A stretch of 64,000 bases of DNA from Epinephelus fuscoguttatus. Taxonomy: Eukaryota > Chordata > Actinopteri > Perciformes > Serranidae. The notes beneath the pieces are model-generated. The model saw nothing but the letters and a program-made list of their open reading frames with translations. It did no database searches and was not told the DNA's origin. The stretch is taken from the NCBI RefSeq assembly GCF_011397635.1, contig NC_064767.1:6581501-6645500 (forward strand), in the 5' to 3' direction. Within the stretch, counting starts at the first letter, position 1; each line of letters begins with the position of its first letter. The translations under genes were made by a program, and so were the position numbers. Shown in pieces: positions 58,330-64,000 of the stretch.

Positions 58330-61300
58330 GTGTAGTAGGGAAAAGTCATAGTATATTATGTCTTAAAAATTTAATCAAAAAAGTTCTAGTTCTAGTCATG
58401 AAGAAAAATCACAATATAGTATGTCATGAAAAGTCATAGTATACTATGCCATAAAAAAATCAAGGAAAATTCCTAGTACAGTATGTCATTTTAAAAAATG
58501 AAAGTCATACAGTAGTATAGTATGTAATGTAGTATGTCATTATGACAGGCCATAGTCTAGTTTACCAAGAAAAAATCCGAAAAAAAATTCATTGTAGAGT
58601 ATTTCTTAAAATTAAAAAAAAAGATCATAGTTTTGCTAAAATTATGTCATGAAAATTTTGTTAATTTTCTTCATCCCCCAAATCATAAAACATCATAGTA
58701 TAATATGCCACAAAATTTATTAAAAACTTTACAGTATTGTATATATAGTAAACTTTTTAAGACACTAAGTAATAGTATATTTTGCCTAAAAAAAAGTCAG
58801 TATAGTTTGCCATAAAAAAAGCCATTAAATAATTCATAGAAGACTATGTCAACAAAGGTCGAAGTATGTCATCAAAACAATTAAAAAAATCATAGTATAG
58901 TATATCATTAAAAAAAGGCCATAGTAAAGTATAATACAAAAAACGTCTATACGTATAGTATGGCACTAGTATTTCATTAAAAATTCATAGCATGTCATAA
59001 AATGACATATGTCATAGTATGCCTGAAAAAAGTTATAGTATGGTGTGTCATAAAAAGTCATTAAAAGGTCATGGTATGGCATGCCATCAAAAAGTAACAA
59101 AATGTCATAATATAGTATGTCATCAAAAATCTAACAAAGTCATAATATAGTATGCCATGAAAAATGTAATAAAAATGTCAAAATGTATATTATGACATTA
59201 GAGATGTCACAAAAACAATGTGCTATAGTATGTCATCAAAAATGTCAAAATGTATATTATGACATTAGAGATGTCACAGAAACATTGTGCTATAGTATGT
59301 CGTCAAAAATGTCACCAACACATTATAAAAGTATGCCATTAAAAATGTCACAAAAACATCATAGTGTAGTATGTTGTCCACAATCACCCAAAAACATCAT
59401 TGTATAGCATTCACCACAATCACGAAAAAACGTCATAGTATAGTATGTCGTCAAAAATCAGGAAAATATATCATAGTATAGCATGTCATCAAAAATCATG
59501 AAAAAACATCATAATATAGCATGTCGTCAAAAATCACCAAAAAGTGTCATAGTATAGCATGTCATCAAAAATCATGAAAAAAAACACCATACTATAGTAT
59601 GTTGTCAGAAACCATGAAAATATATCATAGTTAGTATGTCATCAAAAATCATGAAAAAAAAACGTCATAGTATAGTATGCCGTCTAAAATCACCAGAAAA
59701 GTCATGGTATAGCATGTCATCAAAAATCATGAAAAAAACACCATCATATAGTATGTTGTCAAAAACCATGAAAAAAGGTCATAGCACAGTATGTCATGGA
59801 AAATCATAAAAAAACGCCATACTACAATATGTCGTCAAAAATCATAGTATAGTATGTTGTCAGAAATCAGGAAAATATATCATCGTATAGTATGTCATCA
59901 AAAATCATGAAAATATATCATGGCATAGTATGCAGTCAAAAATCATGAAAATATATATCATGGCATAGTATGCAGTCAAAAATCATGAAAAAACGTCATA
60001 GTATAGTATCTCCTCAAAAATCACCAAAAACATTATAGTATAGTATGCAGTCTAAAATCAACAAAAAAGTCATAGTTTATTATGTTTTCGAAAATCACGA
60101 GAAAATGTCATAGTGTAGTATGCCATCAAAAATCATGAAAAAAACGTTATACTATAGTATGCCGTCTAAAATCAACAAAAAATTCATAGTATAGTATGTT
60201 GTCAAAAATCATGACTAAACATCATAGTATAGTATGGCATCAAAAATCATGAAAAAATGTCATAGTATAGCATGTCATCAGAAATCATGGAAAAAAGTCA
60301 TAGTATAGCATGTCATCAAAAATCATTTAAAAAAAACGTCATAGTATAGTATGCCGTCTAAAATCACCAGAAAAGTCATGGTATAGAATGCCATCAAAAA
60401 GCATGAAAAAACGTCATAGTATAGAATGTTGTAAAAAATCATGAATAAACGCTATAGTTTGTTGCCAAATATCAATCAGGAAAATATATCATAGTATAGC
60501 ATGTCATCAAAAATCATGAAAAAACGTCACAGTATAGCATGTCATCAAAAATCATGAAAAAACATCATAATATAGCATGTCGTCAAAAATCACCAAAAAA
60601 TGTCATAGTATAGCATGTCATCAAAAATCATGAAAAAAACACCATACTATAGTATGTTGTCAGAAACCATGAAAATATATCATAGTTAGTATGTCATCAA
60701 AAATCATGAAAAAAAACGTCATAGTATAGTATGCCGTCTAAAATCACCAGAAAAGTCATGGTATAGCATGTCATCAAAAATTATGAAAAAAACACCATCA
60801 TATAGTATGTTGTCAAAAACCATGAAAAAAGGTCATAGCACAGTATGTCATGGAAAATCATAAAAAAAACGCCATACTACAGTATGTCGTCAAAAATCAT
60901 AGTATAGTATGTTGTCAGAAATCAGGAAAATATATCATCGTATAGTATGTCATCAAAAATCATGAAAATATATCATGGCATAGTATGCAGTCAGAAATCA
61001 TGAAAATATATATCATGGCATAGTATGCAGTCAAAAATCATGAAAAAACGTCATAGTATAGTATCTCCTCAAAAATCACCAAAAACCTTATAGTATAGTA
61101 TGCCGTCTAAAATCACCAAAAAAGTCATAGTTTAGTATGTTTTCGAAAATCACGAGAAAATGTCATAGTGTAGTATGCCATCAAAAATCATGAAAAAAAC
61201 GTTATACTATAGTATGCCGTCTAAAATCAACAAAAAATTCATAGTATAGTATGTTGTCAAAAATCATGAATAAACATCATAGTATAGTATGGCATCAAAA

Positions 61301-63830
61301 ATCATGAAAAAATGTCATAGTATAGCATGTCATCAGAAATCATGGAAAAAAGTCATAGTATAGCATGTCATCAAAAATCATTTAAAAAAAAAAGTCATAG
61401 TATAGTGTGTCGTCAAAAATCATGAATAAACGCTATAGTACAGTATGTCGGCAAAAATCACAAAAATACGTCTTAGTATAGTATGTTGTCAGAAATCATG
61501 AGAAAACGTCATAGTATATTCAGTTATCAAAAATCATGCGAAAAAACGTCATAGTATAGTATGCCATCAAAAATCACCAAAAAACGTCATAGTATAGTGT
61601 GTCGTCAAAAATCATGAATAAACGCTATAGTATAGTATGTCGGCAAAAATCACGAAAAAAACGTCATAGTATAGTATGCCATCTAAAATCACCAAAAAAG
61701 TCATGGTATCGAATGTTGTCAAAAATCACAAAAAACATCATAGTATAGCATGTCATCAAAAACCATGAAAAAATACCATACTATAGTATGTTGTGAAAAA
61801 TAATGAAAAAACGTTATAGTATAGTGTGTTGTGAAAAAATCATGAAAAAACGTCATAGTATAGCATGTCATCAGAAACCATAAAAAAGGTCATAGTATAG
61901 AATGCCATCAAAAAGCATGAAAAAACGTCATAGTATAGAATGTTGTAAAAAATCATGAATAAACGCTATAGTTTGTTGCCAAATATCACGAAAAAACGTC
62001 ACAGTATAGTATGCTGTCAAAAATCACCAAAAAAAGGCCATACTATAGTATGTTGTGAAAAATCATGAAAAAACGTCATAATATAGTGTGTCGTGAAAAA
62101 TCATGAAAAAACGTCATAGTATAGTATGTTGTCAAAAATCAGGAAAATATGTAGTATGTCATCAAAAATCAGGAAAAAATGTCATAGTATAGTGTGTCGT
62201 CAAAAGTCATGAATAAATGCTATAGTATAGTATGTCGGCAAAAATCACGAAAATACGTCATAGTATAGCATGTCATCAAAAGTCATAAAAAAACGTTATA
62301 GTATAGTATGCCGTCTAAAATCAACAAAAAATTCATAGTATAGTATGTTGTCAAAAATCATGAATAAACATCATAGTATAGTATGTCATCAAAAATCAGG
62401 AAAAAATGTCATAGTATAGTGTGTCGTCAAAAGTCATGAATAAATGCTATAGTATAGTATGTCGGCAAAAATCACGAAAATACGTCATAGTGTAGTATGC
62501 CATCAAAAATCATCAAAAGTCATAAAAAAACATCATAGTATAGCATGTCATCAAAAATCATGAATTAACTCCATAGTATATAGTATGTCATCAGAAACCA
62601 TGAAAAAACGTCATAGTATAGAATGTCCTAAAAAACCATGAAAAAACGTCATAGTATAGAATGTCGTCAAAAATCATGAAAAAACGTCAAAGTATAGAAT
62701 TCCTAAAAAAATCATGAAAAAACGTCATAGTATAGAATGTCGTCAAAAATCATGAAAAAACTTCATAGTATAGTATGCCGTCGAAAATCACCTAAAATAG
62801 TCAGAGTATAGTGTGTCGTCAAAAATCACAAAAAACTTCGTAGTTAAGTATGCCGTCAAAAATCACCGAAAAAGTCATAATATAGTGTGTCGTCAAAAAT
62901 CATGAATAAACACCATAGTATAGCATGTCATCAAAAATCCTGAAAAAATGTAATAGTATAGAATGTCATCAAAAATCATAAAAAACATCATAGTATAGCA
63001 TGTCATCAAAAATCCTGAAAAAATGTAATAGTATAGAATGTCGTCAAAAATCATGAATAAATGCTGTAATATAATATGTCGTCAAAAATCATAAAAAAAA
63101 TCAGTATGGCATGTCATCAAAAATCCTGAAAAAATGGCATAGTATAGTATGTCATCAAAAATCATGAAAAAAAGGTCATAGTATAGTGTGCCATCAGAAA
63201 CCATGAAAAAAGGTCATAGTATAGAATGTTGTAAAAAATCATGAATAAACGCTATAGTATAGTATGACGGCAACAATCATGAAAAAACGTCATAGTATAG
63301 AATGTCGTCAAAAATCATGAATAAACGCTGTAGTATTGTATGCCGTCAAAAATCACCAAAAAAAGTCATAGTATAGTGTGTTGTCAAAAATCAAGAAAAA
63401 ACTTTATAGTATAAGTATGCAGTAAAAAAATCACCAAAAAAAGTCATAGTATAGTGTCGTCAAAAATCATGAATAAATGCTATAGTATAGTATGTCAGCA
63501 AAAATCATGACAAAACGTCATAGAATGTCGGCAAAAATCATGAATAAATGCTGTATGTCGTCAAAAATCACAAAAAAAACTTCATAGTACAGTATGCCCT
63601 CAAAAATCACCAAAAAACGTCGTAGTATAGTGTGTCGTCAAAAATCATGAATAAACGCTGTAGTATAGTATGTCTGCAAAAATCACGAAAATACGTCATA
63701 ATGTAGCATGTCATCAAAAATCATAAAAAAACATCATAGTATAGCATGTTATCAAAAATCCTGAAAAAAAAGTCAAGTATAGTATGTCGCCAAAATCACA
63801 CAAGTCAGTGTAGTATGTCGTCAAAAATGT
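58330..63830. repeat. ~38-bp minisatellite array, about 5.5 kb
   Basis: Tandem units of about 38 bases fill this stretch. Each has a core like CATAGTATAGTATGTC(A/G)TC followed by AAAAATCATGAAAAAAC, so about 140-145 copies. Units are highly variable from 58330 to about 59000 and more uniform from about 59400 onward. Some copies carry the perfect palindrome CATACTATAGTATG (for example 59588-59601). Blocks of about 20-25 units are duplicated (about 59490-60345 and 60545-61400). It lies in the last visible intron of plekha3. Open frames inside are repeat artefacts. Confidence 0.95.
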
Positions 63831-63834
63831 GATG

Positions 63835-64000
63835 AAAACATCACTGAATAGTATGCTAAAAAATAATTCATAAAAAAGTCCATAAATGACCATATTTACA
63901 TAGCACTAGCATGATTTTGGAGTTCTTGACATGGCAGAGGATGAGCTTTGATTGAATCTTGTGCAATATTAAACAGACAGCAGGTGCAATTCCAAAAGTA
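63835..64000. other. Non-repetitive flank of the minisatellite
   Basis: Single-copy-looking intronic sequence after the array. The final plekha3 exon is not found before the window ends. Confidence 0.5.

Noticed and set aside
59183-59407. 74-codon frame in the minisatellite
   Set aside because: It is made entirely of tandem units and its sequence repeats with them.
58330-63830. CRISPR-like array
   Set aside because: Units are directly adjacent, with no unique spacers of constant length, and the setting is a vertebrate intron.

Overview
The window is nuclear DNA from a ray-finned fish, most likely a percomorph teleost. It has spliced genes with GT-AG introns, long AT-rich non-coding stretches, many CA/GT microsatellites and many small dispersed elements of kinds common in teleosts (hAT-like MITEs, a tRNA-derived SINE, a Tc1-type transposase relic). 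The species call is an inference from repeats and protein similarity; nothing bacterial or organellar is present.

Four protein-coding genes were rebuilt exon by exon, checking that splice phases close. (1) 2359-9635, plus strand: a mitochondrial ATP synthase coupling factor 6 (F6)-like gene. A presequence and a C-terminal F6 domain are separated by a 2,247-nt acidic, internally repetitive exon. (2) 13656-36257, plus strand: pyridoxal kinase (pdxk), 11 exons and 307 aa, followed by a putative 3'UTR of about 6.7 kb. (3) 43693-48363, minus strand: a BTB-BACK-Kelch protein closest to KLHL10, 5 exons and 553 aa. (4) 50652 to beyond the right edge, plus strand: plekha3 (FAPP1), a Golgi PI4P-binding PH protein. 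Seven exons are visible and the last lies outside the window. Genes 2 and 3 are tail to tail; genes 3 and 4 are head to head about 2.3 kb apart. No functional link between the four is evident beyond position.

Non-coding layout: 1-1880 is intergenic with a CCCATG-rich repeat at the left end. 9900-13600 is intergenic with transposon relics, then the pdxk promoter with a C/CA/CT tract. pdxk intron 1 (8.9 kb) holds nested MITEs. pdxk intron 6 holds a Tc1/mariner-type relic. The pdxk 3' region holds foldback sequences and a SINE. The klhl10-like introns hold an inverted-repeat element and a dispersed repeat with a consensus estrogen-response element. The plekha3 introns hold two hAT-like MITEs with (near-)perfect 8-bp target duplications. 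The last visible plekha3 intron holds a roughly 5.5-kb minisatellite of ~38-bp units with higher-order duplication.

The strongest candidate for something undescribed is the F6-like gene. Its extra exon is built on a 198-nt (66-codon) period, and the inner exons are phase-symmetric. Skipping the giant exon and the exon after it would therefore give a near-normal coupling factor, while including them would give a protein of about 974 aa.
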